DNA from: JACQFK01 sp964619955
GTDB taxonomy: Bacteria > Planctomycetota > MHYJ01 > JACPRB01
Length of the DNA: 38,716 nucleotides
Direction: 5' to 3'
Assembly (NCBI GenBank): GCA_964619955.1
Contig: CAZUJF010000047.1
Location: forward strand, 1 to 38,716
A program made the position numbers and the translations under genes. A model generated the notes under the pieces. It worked only from the letters and a program-made list of their open reading frames with translations, was not told where the DNA came from and made no database searches. Below are positions 29,960 through 38,663 of the stretch, piece after piece (positions within the stretch are counted from its first letter, which is position 1; the number at the start of each line of letters is the position of its first letter).

Positions 29960-32482
29960 ATGGACGGGCGCCTGCCGGTGTGCGATCTCGAAAGCGGGAT
30001 CCTCGGCGCCCTCCGCGAAGAGCGCCGCCTGATCCTCTCCGCCCCCACCGGCTCCGGCAAGTCCACCCAGGTCCCGCAGATGCTCCTGAAGGGCGGCCTG
30101 CTGGAGCGCGGCCAGGTCGTCGTCCTGCAGCCCCGCCGTCTCGCCGCCCGCCTGCTCGCCGCCCGGGTCGCCGAGGAACTGCAGTCGCCCCTCGGACAGA
30201 CCGTCGGCTACCAGGTCCGCTTCGACAACGTCTGCAGTGCCGCGACGAAAATCCGCTTCGTCACGGAGGGCATTTTGCTGCGGCAGATGACGGCGGACCC
30301 CGGGCTGCGCGGCGTCTCCGCGATCCTCTTCGACGAATTCCACGAGCGGCATCTCTACGGGGACATCACGCTGGCCCGGGCCCTCGACCTGCAGGAACAG
30401 CGCCGGTCCGATCTGGCCCTCGCCGTCATGTCCGCCACGCTCGACACGGAGCGCCTGGCGGAGTACCTCAAGCCCTGCAGGATCCTGTCCGCCTCGGGAC
30501 GCGTCCATCCGGTGCAGATCGAATATCTCCCACCGGCCCGGACGGGGGTCGAGACGCCCCCCTGGGAGCTGGCGGCGGACGCCTATGCGCAGCATGCCGG
30601 GGAGGGCGACGCGCTCGTCTTCATGCCCGGGGCCTACGAGATCATGCGCACGATCGAGGCCATCCGCTCCAGGCCGGAGGCCCGCGGCGCGCTCGTGCTG
30701 CCGCTGCACGGCGAGCTGCCGCCCAAGGACCAGGACGCCGCCGTGGCCCGCCATGCGCAGCGGAAGGTCATCGTCTCCACGAACGTGGCGGAGACCTCGC
30801 TGACCATCGACGGCGTCCGCCTCGTGATCGACAGCGGCCTGGCGCGGATCCCGCGCTACGACCCGCAGCGCGGGGTCAACACGCTGCTCGTCGAGAAGAT
30901 CAGCCGCGCCTCCGCGGACCAGCGGGCCGGCCGCGCGGGACGCACCGCCCCGGGTCTTTGCGTGCGGCTCTGGAGCGAGCTGGAGCAGGGCCGGCGTCCC
31001 GCGCGCGAGACGCCCGAGGTGAAGCGGCTGGATCTCTCGGAGGTGGTGCTGACGCTCAAGGCCTCCGGCGTGGAGGATCTGGACCGCTTCCGCTGGCTGG
31101 AGGCGCCGCCCCCGGCCGCGTTGACGCATGCCCTTGAACTGCTGCAGGATCTCGGGGCGCTGTCCGCCGGGCGCCTCACGGACCTGGGCCGGCGCATGCT
31201 CGCCTTCCCGCTGCATCCCCGCTACTCGCGCCTACTGCTCGCGGCGCAGGAGGCGGGCTGCGTGCGGGACGCGGCCCTCGTCGCCGCCCTCGTGCAGGGG
31301 CGCGATCTGCTGCTGCGGAACGTCGATGCGGCGACGTCGGAATTCCGGGAGCGGCGCTTCGAGGGCGGGGCGGAGTCGGACTTCGAGGTCTTGAAGCGCG
31401 CCTGGGAGTACGCGCGCCAGAGCGACTACCGGATGGAGGCCTGCCGGCAGGCGGGGATCCACGCGGTCACGGCCCGGCAGGTGGGCCCGCTCTTCGAGCA
31501 GTTCCTGGAGATCGCCGCCAAGGAAGGCCTCGACGTCTCCGCGAAGCCCGCGTCCGCGGAGGCGCTGAGGCGCTGCCTGCTGATCGCGTTTTCCGACCGG
31601 GTCGCGCGGCGTTGCGACGAGGGGACGCTGCGCTGCGAGCTGGTGCACGGCCGGACCGGGCTGCTGGTCCGGGAGAGCGTCGTGCGTCGGAGCCCGCTCT
31701 TCGTGGCGGCGGAGCTGCGGGAGGTGGAGGTTCGGGGAGAGCCGACGACGTTGCTCAGCCTCGCCGGCGCGGTCGAGCCGGGCTGGCTGGCGGAGCTGTT
31801 TCCCGGCGATCTGGAGCGGCGCGTCGAGGTCCGCTGGGACTCCGGCCCGAACCGGGTCGTGGCGGAGGAGGTCGAACGCTTCCGCGGCCTGGCGCTGGGA
31901 TCCCGCCGGGTGGAGCCGCCCCCTGCAGACGAGGCGGCGCGCCTGCTCGCGGTCGAGGTGCTCGCGGGCCGGCTCCTCTTGCACGGCTGGGACGCCGCCG
32001 CGGAGCAATGGGTCTTCCGCGTGAATTTCCTGGCGAAGGCCTGCCCGGAACTCGGCCTGAGCGTCTTTGGTGAGGAGGAGCGCCGCACGGTGCTCGAACA
32101 GTTCTGCCTGGGCTCGACGTCGTACAAGGACATCAAGGAGCGGCCGCTGCTGCCCGCGCTGCAGGACTGGCTCTCCCCGGCGCAGCGGGCCCTGGTCGAC
32201 AAACACGCGCCGGAGCGCCTCGAACTGCCCGGCGGGCGGAAGCCGAAGATCGTGTATGCGGGCGAGGCGCCGCCGTACTTCGCGACGCGGCTGCAGGATC
32301 TCTACGGCATGTCGCAGACGCCGCGCATCGCGCTGGGGCGCGTCCCGCTCGTCGTGCACCTGCTCGCGCCGAACCAGCGGCCCGTGCAGGTCACCCAGGA
32401 TCTGGCCGGCTTCTGGACGGAGCACTATCCCCGCGTGAAGAAGGAACTGCAGCGGAAGTATCCCCGGCATGAATGGCGGTGA
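29960..32482 (+). CDS. hrpB: ATP-dependent helicase HrpB
   Basis: The 840-residue DEAH/RHA-type helicase has Walker A SAPTGSGKST (27-36), motif II LFDEFHERHLYGD, VMSATLD (motif III), STNVAETSLTIDGV (motif V) and DQRAGRAGRTAPG (motif VI), followed by a helicase-associated domain and the HrpB C-terminal region (GYRVNFLAKACPEL-like stretch, then LPGGRKPKIVYAGEAPPYFATRLQDLYG). HrpB has a penicillin-binding-linked, poorly understood role in RNA metabolism in bacteria. ATG 29960 is placed at the residues MDGRLPVCDL typical of the family start and is nearly leaderless. The phosphatase gene follows after four bases. Confidence 0.95.
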   Translation: MDGRLPVCDLESGILGALREERRLILSAPTGSGKSTQVPQMLLKGGLLERGQVVVLQPRRLAARLLAARVAEELQSPLGQTVGYQVRFDNVCSAATKIRFVTEGILLRQMTADPGLRGVSAILFDEFHERHLYGDITLARALDLQEQRRSDLALAVMSATLDTERLAEYLKPCRILSASGRVHPVQIEYLPPARTGVETPPWELAADAYAQHAGEGDALVFMPGAYEIMRTIEAIRSRPEARGALVLPLHGELPPKDQDAAVARHAQRKVIVSTNVAETSLTIDGVRLVIDSGLARIPRYDPQRGVNTLLVEKISRASADQRAGRAGRTAPGLCVRLWSELEQGRRPARETPEVKRLDLSEVVLTLKASGVEDLDRFRWLEAPPPAALTHALELLQDLGALSAGRLTDLGRRMLAFPLHPRYSRLLLAAQEAGCVRDAALVAALVQGRDLLLRNVDAATSEFRERRFEGGAESDFEVLKRAWEYARQSDYRMEACRQAGIHAVTARQVGPLFEQFLEIAAKEGLDVSAKPASAEALRRCLLIAFSDRVARRCDEGTLRCELVHGRTGLLVRESVVRRSPLFVAAELREVEVRGEPTTLLSLAGAVEPGWLAELFPGDLERRVEVRWDSGPNRVVAEEVERFRGLALGSRRVEPPPADEAARLLAVEVLAGRLLLHGWDAAAEQWVFRVNFLAKACPELGLSVFGEEERRTVLEQFCLGSTSYKDIKERPLLPALQDWLSPAQRALVDKHAPERLELPGGRKPKIVYAGEAPPYFATRLQDLYGMSQTPRIALGRVPLVVHLLAPNQRPVQVTQDLAGFWTEHYPRVKKELQRKYPRHEWR

Positions 32483-32486
32483 AGAC

Positions 32487-33083
32487 ATGGACCTCTATTT
32501 CGTCCGACACGGCCGCACGGAAATGAACGTGAAGAAACTCCTGCAGGGGCAGGGGGGCTTCGGGCTGCTGGCGGAGGGGCGCGGCGACGCGCGGCGCGCG
32601 GCCGACGCCCTGCAGGACAGCGGCGTCACCCGCGTCTATTCCAGCGACCAGCAGCGCGCGATCGAGACGGCGGCGATCCTCCGGGAGGGGCTGGGGCTCC
32701 GGGGGCCGACCCGCGTCTCCAAGGCGCTCCGGGAGATCGACTTCGGCACGATGAGCGGGCGGCCCGTGGACGTGGTGCGCAAGCTGTGCCCCCGCTATAC
32801 GACGGATTCCACGTTCGTCTTCCCGGGAGGCGAGAGTTTCGCGGCGCTGCAGCGCCGCGCGATGCACTGGGTGGAGGTGATCGAACGGCGGCGTCCGGCG
32901 CGCGCGCTCGCCGTGGTCACGCACGGCGGCTGGCTGCGGACGCTCTTCGTCGCGCTCCGCGGCGCGGACCTCGACCGCTGCCTGGAGGGGTCGATCCCGC
33001 ACGGCCTGGTCGCGCGGCTCCGTCTCGGCCGCAAGCGTTCGTTGAGGCTGCTGGAGCCGGTCGGGATCTTCGACCGGCTTTAA
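32487..33083 (+). CDS. Histidine phosphatase (phosphoglycerate-mutase-like) family protein
   Basis: The 198-residue protein starts MDLYFVRHGRTEMN with the phosphate-accepting His8 in RHG, and has SSDQQRAIETAAIL, LREIDFGTMSG and VVTHGGWLR with the second catalytic His. These are the alpha-ribazole-phosphatase/PhoE-like branch features. It is not specific enough to name a substrate. ATG 32487 is preferred over 32469, which overlaps hrpB, because family members begin at this methionine. It is probably co-transcribed with hrpB. Confidence 0.9.
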   Translation: MDLYFVRHGRTEMNVKKLLQGQGGFGLLAEGRGDARRAADALQDSGVTRVYSSDQQRAIETAAILREGLGLRGPTRVSKALREIDFGTMSGRPVDVVRKLCPRYTTDSTFVFPGGESFAALQRRAMHWVEVIERRRPARALAVVTHGGWLRTLFVALRGADLDRCLEGSIPHGLVARLRLGRKRSLRLLEPVGIFDRL

Positions 33084-33087
33084 TGGG

Positions 33088-33116
33088 TGGACGATCCCGG
33101 CCCGCCTTCCTAGAAT
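33088..33116 (+). promoter_or_regulatory. Promoter of pcrA
   Basis: TGGACG (33088-33093) and TAGAAT (33111-33116) are 17 bases apart. The ATG at 33143 follows a leader of about 20 bases with CGGAGAGCGGGG as ribosome site. Confidence 0.55.
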
Positions 33117-33142
33117 TGCGCACCTTCCGGAGAGCGGGGACC

Positions 33143-35215
33143 ATGAAGCGATCCAGGGCGCGGACGCCCATCCCGGGCAAACAGGAGCTCCTCGAGGGGC
33201 TCAACGACGAGCAGCGCCGGGCCGTGCAGGCCACCGAGGGCCCGGTCCTCGTGCTGGCGGGGGCCGGCTCCGGCAAGACGCGCGTCATCACGAGACGCAC
33301 CGCGTATCTCGTCTCCGGCGGCGTCTCCCCGCGGAACATCATCGCGGTCACGTTCACCAACAAGGCCGCGCGCGAGATGCGGGAGCGCGTCGCCGCCCTG
33401 GTGGGGGCGGAGACGGCGAAGGAGCTCACGGTCCGGACCTTCCACTCGTTCTGCGTCCGGGTCCTGCGCGAACACGCGGAGAAGCTCGGGCTCTCGCCGC
33501 GGTTTACGATCTGCGACGACTCCGACCAGCTCACCGCGGTGAAGGGGGCGCTGCGCGAGCTGCGGATCGCGGAGACCGCGGTGCATCCGAAGGCGGCGCT
33601 GTCGAAGATCTCCCTCTTCAAGAACAAGCTGGTGACGCCCGCGCAGGCGCTGGCGGAGGCGACGGACGACTGGGAGGAGCTGATCGCGCGCAGCTACCGC
33701 TCCTACAACGAGCACCTCAAGCGGGCGCGGACGGTGGACTTCGACGACCTGCTGCTCCTGGCGGGGAAGCTGCTCGCCGAGGACGACGCGGTGCGGGCGG
33801 GCATGCAGGACCGCTTTCGCTACCTGATGGTGGACGAGTACCAGGACACGAACGGCCCGCAGTACGAGATCCTGCGGCACCTGGCGGGGGATCGGAAGAA
33901 CCTCTGCGTGGTGGGCGACGACGACCAGTCGATCTACGGCTGGCGCGGCGCCGACCTGCGGAAGATCCTGAACTTCCAGAAGGATTTTCCGGGGGCGGCG
34001 ACGGTGCGCCTGGAGACGAACTACCGCTCGACCCAGGAGATCCTCGAGGCGGCGAACGCGGTGATCCGCAACAACAAGTCCCGGCACGAGAAGACGCTGA
34101 TCTCCGCGGCGGGCAAGGGCGAGGCGGTGCGGGTCTTCACGCTGGAGGACGAGGAGCACGAGGCGACGTTCGTGACGGACGAGATCCTGATGGAGGTGAA
34201 AAAGGGCCGGGCGAAGTACGGGGACTTCGCGGTCCTCTTCCGCACGGCGGTGCAGCCGCGTCCCTTCGAGGGCCGTCTGCGCGCGTCGCGGATCCCGTAC
34301 GAACTGGTGGGCGGGATGAGCTTCTTCGACCGCAAGGAGGTCCGGGACGTCCTGGCGTTCATGAAGCTGGCGCAGAATCCCGACGACGAGCCGGCGCTGC
34401 TGCGGGTGGTGAACGTGCCGCCGCGCGGCGTGGGGAAGGCCTCGCTGGACAAGGTCGTGGACGTCGCGACCCGGGAGGGCATCTCGGCGGGCGCGGCGTT
34501 CGAGCTCGGGGTGGAGGGGGTGACGCCGGAGGCGCTCGAGGGGGTGCGCGGCCTGAAGCGGATCCTGGCGGAGGCGCTGCGGAAGATCCCGGAGGTCGGC
34601 CTCCCGCAGGCGCTGCGCGAGATGTTGCTGGCCGTGCGTTATCCGGCGGAGCTGGACCGCACGTATCCCGACGCGATCACGCGGCAGGCCCGCTGGGCGG
34701 CCGTGGAGGAGATCTTCAATCTCGCCGAGAATCATGCGCGGCGGACCGCGAATCCTTCGCTGCAGACCTTCCTCGAGGAGGTGACGCTGCAGGAGGAGGA
34801 TGCCAAGGACGAGGAGGAGGACGCGAAGCCGCAGGACCGCGTCACGCTGATGACGCTGCACGCCGCGAAGGGGCTGGAGTTCCAGCGGGTCTATCTGGTC
34901 GGCGCGGAGGAGGGCCTCATTCCGCACCAGCGGTCGATCCAGGAGGACACGGTGGAGGAGGAGCGCCGGCTGATGTATGTTGGGATCACGCGAGCGCGAC
35001 GGGTCCTGACGATCACGCGGGCGAAGACGCGGGCGAAGTACGGCCGGCGGGATCCCTGTCTGCCGTCGAGGTTTCTCTTCGAGATCAAGGGGGAGCCGGT
35101 GCCGTTCGCGCTGGCGGGGCCGGAGATCAAGGAGCGGGGGGGCGACAAGCCCTTGAAGGGGGGGCCGCCTCCCAAGGGCAAGCCGAAGAAGACCCGGGCC
35201 CGCGCCCCCCGTTGA
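33143..35215 (+). CDS. pcrA: UvrD/PcrA/Rep family 3'-5' DNA helicase
   Basis: The 690-residue superfamily 1 helicase has LNDEQRRAVQATEGPVLVLAG with Walker A AGAGSGKT (39-46), TFTNKAAREM (motif Ia), MVDEYQDTN (motif II), VVGDDDQSIYGWRGA (motif III), LETNYRST, LMTLHAAKGLEF (motif V) and EERRLMYVGITRARR (motif VI). The C-terminal tail is Lys/Pro-rich (KGGPPPKGKPKKTRARAP) and probably holds a partner-binding end. Length is a little below PcrA. It unwinds DNA in repair and replication-conflict resolution (family knowledge). ATG 33143 was taken because the upstream in-frame start would run into the phosphatase gene. Confidence 0.95.
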   Translation: MKRSRARTPIPGKQELLEGLNDEQRRAVQATEGPVLVLAGAGSGKTRVITRRTAYLVSGGVSPRNIIAVTFTNKAAREMRERVAALVGAETAKELTVRTFHSFCVRVLREHAEKLGLSPRFTICDDSDQLTAVKGALRELRIAETAVHPKAALSKISLFKNKLVTPAQALAEATDDWEELIARSYRSYNEHLKRARTVDFDDLLLLAGKLLAEDDAVRAGMQDRFRYLMVDEYQDTNGPQYEILRHLAGDRKNLCVVGDDDQSIYGWRGADLRKILNFQKDFPGAATVRLETNYRSTQEILEAANAVIRNNKSRHEKTLISAAGKGEAVRVFTLEDEEHEATFVTDEILMEVKKGRAKYGDFAVLFRTAVQPRPFEGRLRASRIPYELVGGMSFFDRKEVRDVLAFMKLAQNPDDEPALLRVVNVPPRGVGKASLDKVVDVATREGISAGAAFELGVEGVTPEALEGVRGLKRILAEALRKIPEVGLPQALREMLLAVRYPAELDRTYPDAITRQARWAAVEEIFNLAENHARRTANPSLQTFLEEVTLQEEDAKDEEEDAKPQDRVTLMTLHAAKGLEFQRVYLVGAEEGLIPHQRSIQEDTVEEERRLMYVGITRARRVLTITRAKTRAKYGRRDPCLPSRFLFEIKGEPVPFALAGPEIKERGGDKPLKGGPPPKGKPKKTRARAPR

Positions 35216-35240
35216 CCCGCTGCGCCGGGCGCGGCACAAT
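35212..35240 (+). promoter_or_regulatory. Promoter of the YjhG-type dehydratase gene, leaderless
   Basis: TTGACC (35212-35217) overlaps the pcrA stop, and CACAAT (35235-35240) is 17 bases further. ATG 35247 is 6 bases after the -10, exactly where transcription would begin. Confidence 0.6.
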
Positions 35241-35246
35241 CCGCGC

Positions 35247-37199
35247 ATGAACGCCGACGAGATCTTCAGCGCTTCCAGCGACGACGTCTACCGCGTCCGC
35301 ACCAAGGCGCCCGGCCCCGCGGGCAAACTGCCGGTCACCGAAGCCCTCCTGAAGGACCGCCCCAGCGGCGATCTCTTCGGAATGACGCTCAACGCCGGCA
35401 TGGGATGGAATCCCTCGGAGCTCGGGCGGAAGCAATACCTGCTGCTCTCCACGCAGGGCGGCGTGCGCGCGCCGGACGGCACCCCGGTCGCCCTCGGCTA
35501 CCACACCGGCCACTGGGAGATCGGCCTCCTGACGCAGGCCGCCGCGCGCGAGATCAAGATCCTCGGCGGGATCCCGTTCGCGGGCTTCGTCTCCGATCCC
35601 TGCGACGGCCGCACGCAGGGGACCACGGGCATGTTCGACAGCCTGCCGTACCGCAACGACGCGGCGATCGTCTTCCGGCGCCTCATCCGTTCGCTGCCGA
35701 CGCGCTCCGGCGTGCTCGGCGTGGCCACCTGCGACAAGGGCCTGCCCGCGATGATGATGGCGCTCGCGGGTTCGCCGGAGCTGCCGTGCGTGCTGGTCCC
35801 GGGCGGCGTGACGCTGCCCGCGGCGGAGGGGGAGGACGCGGGCAAGGTCCAGACGCTGGGCGCGCGCTACTCCCACGGCCTCATCACGCTGGAGCAGGCG
35901 GCGCTCGAGGGCTGCCGCGCCTGCGCGAGTCCCGGAGGCGGCTGCCAGTTCCTCGGCACCGCGGCGACCTCGCAGGTCGTCGGCGAGGCGCTCGGCCTCT
36001 CGTTGCCGCACAGCGCGCTCGCGCCGTCGGGCGAGCCGGTCTGGCTGGACCTCGCCGTGCGCTCCGCCCGCGCGCTGCTCGCGCTCGAAGCGAAGGGGAT
36101 CCCCTCGAAGAAGATCGTGACCGACGCCGCCGTCCGCAACGCCATGACGGTGCACGCGGCGTTCGGCGGCTCGACGAACCTGCTGCTGCACATTCCGGCG
36201 ATCGCGCACGCGGCGGGTCTGCGGCGTCCGACGGTCGAGGACTGGATCAAGATCAACCGCAAGGTGCCGCGCCTGGTCTCGGTCCTGCCGAACGGCCCCG
36301 TGCACCATCCGACCCTGCGCGTCTTCCTCGCGGGCGGTGTGCCGGAAGTCATGCTGCATCTGCGCGCGCTCAAGCTGCTCGAACTGGACGCGCTCAATGC
36401 CGCCGGCGTGAGACTTGGCGAGACGCTGGAGGCCTGGGAGCAATCCGATCGGCGCCGGCAGTTCCGGGAGATCCTGAAGCGCGAGGATGGCGTCGAGGCG
36501 GACGACGTGATCCTGCCGCCCGCCAAGGCGAAAGAGCGGGGTCTGACGAGCACGGTGACGTTCCCCAAGGGCAATCTGGCGCCGGAGGGGGCGGTGGTGA
36601 AGTCGACGGCGATCGATCCCTCGGTGCTCGACGCGGACGGGGTCTACCGCCGCGAGGGTCCCGCGCGGATCTTCACGAGCGAGCACGAGGCGATCGCGGC
36701 GATCAAGGCGAAGAAGATCCAGGCGGGGGACATCCTGGTGGTGCTCGGCTGCGGTCCGCTCGGGACGGGCATGGAGGAGACCTACCAGCTGACCTCCGCG
36801 TTGAAGTTTCTTCCCTTCGGCAAGCAGGTGACGCTGGTGACGGACGCGCGTTTCAGCGGCGTGTCGACGGGGGCCTGCATCGGCCACGTGGGTCCGGAGG
36901 CGCTGGCGGGCGGCCCGATCGGCAGGCTGCGCGACGGCGACCGCGTGCGGGTCGTGATCGACACGCGGAAGTTGAGCGGCAGCCTGGACCTAGTCGGCGA
37001 AAAGAAGCGGACGTTCAGCCCCGCCGAGGGGGCGAAGCTCCTGAAGAAGCGTCCCGTGCGCAAGGATGTGAAGCCGCACGCGAAGCTGCCGGACGACACG
37101 CGTCTCTGGGCGCTGCTGCAGCAGGCGGGCGGCGGGACCTGGGGCGGCTGCGTCTACGACGTGGAGGCGATTGGGAAGGCGCTGGGCGTGAGGCGATAG
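35247..37199 (+). CDS. yjhG: YjhG/YagF-type sugar-acid (D-xylonate) dehydratase
   Basis: The 650-residue IlvD/Edd-family protein resembles E. coli YjhG/YagF throughout rather than the biosynthetic IlvD: IYTVRT-like start, RPSGDLFGMTLNAGMGW, SDPCDGRTQGTTGMFDSLPYRND, GVATCDKGLPA, GCRACASPGGGCQFLGTAATSQV, HAAFGGSTNLLLHIPAIAH, DARFSGVSTGACIGHVGPEALAGGPIG and PDDTRLWALLQ. The three Cys positions (in SDPCDG, TCDKG and GGGCQF) fit the iron-sulfur ligands. It dehydrates a sugar acid, D-xylonate in the characterised members, to a 2-keto-3-deoxy acid. No other xylose-pathway gene is nearby. Start is leaderless. Confidence 0.93.
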   Translation: MNADEIFSASSDDVYRVRTKAPGPAGKLPVTEALLKDRPSGDLFGMTLNAGMGWNPSELGRKQYLLLSTQGGVRAPDGTPVALGYHTGHWEIGLLTQAAAREIKILGGIPFAGFVSDPCDGRTQGTTGMFDSLPYRNDAAIVFRRLIRSLPTRSGVLGVATCDKGLPAMMMALAGSPELPCVLVPGGVTLPAAEGEDAGKVQTLGARYSHGLITLEQAALEGCRACASPGGGCQFLGTAATSQVVGEALGLSLPHSALAPSGEPVWLDLAVRSARALLALEAKGIPSKKIVTDAAVRNAMTVHAAFGGSTNLLLHIPAIAHAAGLRRPTVEDWIKINRKVPRLVSVLPNGPVHHPTLRVFLAGGVPEVMLHLRALKLLELDALNAAGVRLGETLEAWEQSDRRRQFREILKREDGVEADDVILPPAKAKERGLTSTVTFPKGNLAPEGAVVKSTAIDPSVLDADGVYRREGPARIFTSEHEAIAAIKAKKIQAGDILVVLGCGPLGTGMEETYQLTSALKFLPFGKQVTLVTDARFSGVSTGACIGHVGPEALAGGPIGRLRDGDRVRVVIDTRKLSGSLDLVGEKKRTFSPAEGAKLLKKRPVRKDVKPHAKLPDDTRLWALLQQAGGGTWGGCVYDVEAIGKALGVRR

Positions 37200-37236
37200 G
37201 CGACGGTCATGAACTTTCGACCTGGCTTCTTCGGGG

Positions 37237-37686
37237 TCATCGGGACCACTCGAGAGATTTTTTGCGCATCAAAGCGATATCGGCACGAACTTCTCGAGCT
37301 GACCATACGGACTGGACGCCTCGGCGCCGCCGCCTGAGGTGTTGACCCGCATACCCGAACGCTTCGGAACAAGGTCCTTTCCATTCCGAGATCACCCAGA
37401 AGAGCAACATGTAGGTGTCCAGTACTAGACTGCGGGGATTGGAATCCGGACAGCGGTGCTGCAACTCTTCCAATCCGACGCTTATCAATTCTCGCAACAA
37501 TGGGTAAGCCTGTTTATCACGGCCAAGCATGTGAAGTGTGTTTGCACGATTGAAGAGAGCGACGGGACAGTTCGGGGCGTTCCGAAGCGCACGATCGAAA
37601 TACGGCAACGCGGCCGAATATCGCCGGGCTTCATGCAATCTCAGCCCGGCTTTGATGAGCGCGACATGGTCACACGAACTGCGCAT
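37237..37686 (-). CDS. TPR-containing small protein
   Basis: The 149-residue protein has two to three tetratricopeptide helices, ALIKAGLRLHEARRYSAALPYFDRAL (about 9-34) and CPVALFNRANTLHMLGRDKQAYPLLREL (about 40-66), followed by a segment with Trp and a basic RRRRRG stretch. A TAA stop lies just upstream of its ATG in frame, so the start is bounded. Base composition is lower in GC than its neighbours. No operon partner: it is convergent with yjhG and far from the DUF1080 terminator. Role unknown; TPRs mediate protein contacts. Confidence 0.7.
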   Translation of the reverse strand: MRSSCDHVALIKAGLRLHEARRYSAALPYFDRALRNAPNCPVALFNRANTLHMLGRDKQAYPLLRELISVGLEELQHRCPDSNPRSLVLDTYMLLFWVISEWKGPCSEAFGYAGQHLRRRRRGVQSVWSAREVRADIALMRKKSLEWSR

Positions 37687-37750
37687 CGATTACCGCCGGC
37701 ATTCTGAGGAACATGTTTATCTGCGGACTCTCAAGGGCTGCAAAGAGTTG

Positions 37751-37786
37751 AACGGGGTGCCCCGGTTTCCGCCGGGGCACCCCGTT
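37751..37786. terminator. Terminator hairpin after the DUF1080 gene
   Basis: Arms 37751-37765 and 37772-37786 pair perfectly (15 bases) around a six-base loop, five bases after the DUF1080 stop on the minus strand. A short T-rich stretch follows. The stem is a clear intrinsic-terminator candidate. Confidence 0.75.
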
Positions 37787-37791
37787 GGAGT

Positions 37792-38589
37792 CTATTGCTC
37801 GTCGTAGCCCTTGAGCGGGCGGATCCAGATGTTGCGGAAGCGCGTGGGGTTGCCGTGGTCCTGCATGCGCAGGCCGCCCTTGCCGTCGTAGGGGCTCTCC
37901 TTCGCGACCGAGCGGTGCGAGGAGGGGCCGAGCAGCTCCTTGGCGTTGTGCGTCAGCACGCCGTTGTGCAGCACCGTCACCTTGCCGGGCGTCTCCAGCT
38001 GGCCGTCGCGGAAGCGCGGCGCGATGAAGACGATGTCGTAGACCTGCCACTCGCCGGGTTTGCGGCAGGCGTTCACCAGCGGCGGCCACTGGCCGTAAAG
38101 GGACGACGCCTGGCCGTCCGGATACGTGGGGTTCTGGTAGCTGTCGAGCACCTGCACCTCGTAGCGGCCGTGCAGGAAGACGCCGCTGTTGCCGCGGCCC
38201 TGGCTGTCGCCCTTCACCTCGGCGGGCGAGGCCCATTCGATGTGGAGCTGGAAGTCGCCCCACTTGTCCTTCGTGTGGATGTCGCCGGCCTTGGGCGCGC
38301 ATTCCATGTAGCCGCCCTCGAGCTTCCAGCCCGGGGCCTCGCCTTTGCCGTTGTGCCACTTCGCGAAGTCCTTGCCGTCGAAGAGCACGATCGCGTCCGA
38401 GGGCGCCCCACCGGGCTGCTCCGCGGGCGTCACGACGGGCGGATGCGGACGCTCGCTGTCGTGCACCTTCCACTTCTGGCCCGTGATCAGCGGGGTGTCC
38501 TGGTAGCCGGGCTTCTTCTTGTCCTGCGCGCCGGCATACAGGCCGCCCGCCAGGATCATCACCGCGAGGATGCCGAGGGTCTTCTTCAT
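37792..38589 (-). CDS. DUF1080 (3-keto-disaccharide hydrolase-like) exported protein
   Basis: The 265-residue protein has a signal peptide (MKKTLGILAVMILAGGLYAGAQ) and a DUF1080 domain from about residue 65: AIVLFDGKDFAKWH, WKLEGGYMECAP, FQLHIEWASP, RGNSGVFLHGRYEVQVLDSYQN and ASSLYGQWPP. These are the concanavalin-like family members now linked to hydrolysis of 3-keto-disaccharides; exact substrate is unknown. ATG 38589 is chosen over 38613 because GGGAG lies seven bases upstream and the signal peptide begins there. It has its own promoter and a hairpin terminator, so it is a single-gene unit. Confidence 0.9.
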   Translation of the reverse strand: MKKTLGILAVMILAGGLYAGAQDKKKPGYQDTPLITGQKWKVHDSERPHPPVVTPAEQPGGAPSDAIVLFDGKDFAKWHNGKGEAPGWKLEGGYMECAPKAGDIHTKDKWGDFQLHIEWASPAEVKGDSQGRGNSGVFLHGRYEVQVLDSYQNPTYPDGQASSLYGQWPPLVNACRKPGEWQVYDIVFIAPRFRDGQLETPGKVTVLHNGVLTHNAKELLGPSSHRSVAKESPYDGKGGLRMQDHGNPTRFRNIWIRPLKGYDEQ

Positions 38590-38614
38590 CGATTTCTCCC
38601 TGTTCAAGGCCACG

Positions 38615-38644
38615 ATTCTATGTACACCGGACCCGGCCCCGCAA
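38615..38644 (-). promoter_or_regulatory. Promoter of the DUF1080 gene
   Basis: Minus-strand TTGCGG (38644-38639) and TAGAAT (38620-38615) are 18 bases apart. The leader before ATG 38589 is about 20 bases and holds the ribosome site. Confidence 0.55.
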
Positions 38645-38649
38645 TGGGG

Positions 38650-38655
38650 TATAGT
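38650..38655 (+). promoter_or_regulatory. -10 element of the partial rightmost gene
   Basis: TATAGT lies eight bases before the GTG at 38664, the same spacing as at the 10736 gene. No clear -35. Divergent from the DUF1080 promoter. Confidence 0.4.
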
Positions 38656-38663
38656 GTGCCGCC

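Noticed and set aside
29812..30066. Upstream extensions of the cytochrome-like gene and of hrpB through the shared region
   Set aside because: They overlap each other, cross the hrpB promoter and precede a signal peptide or family-typical start.
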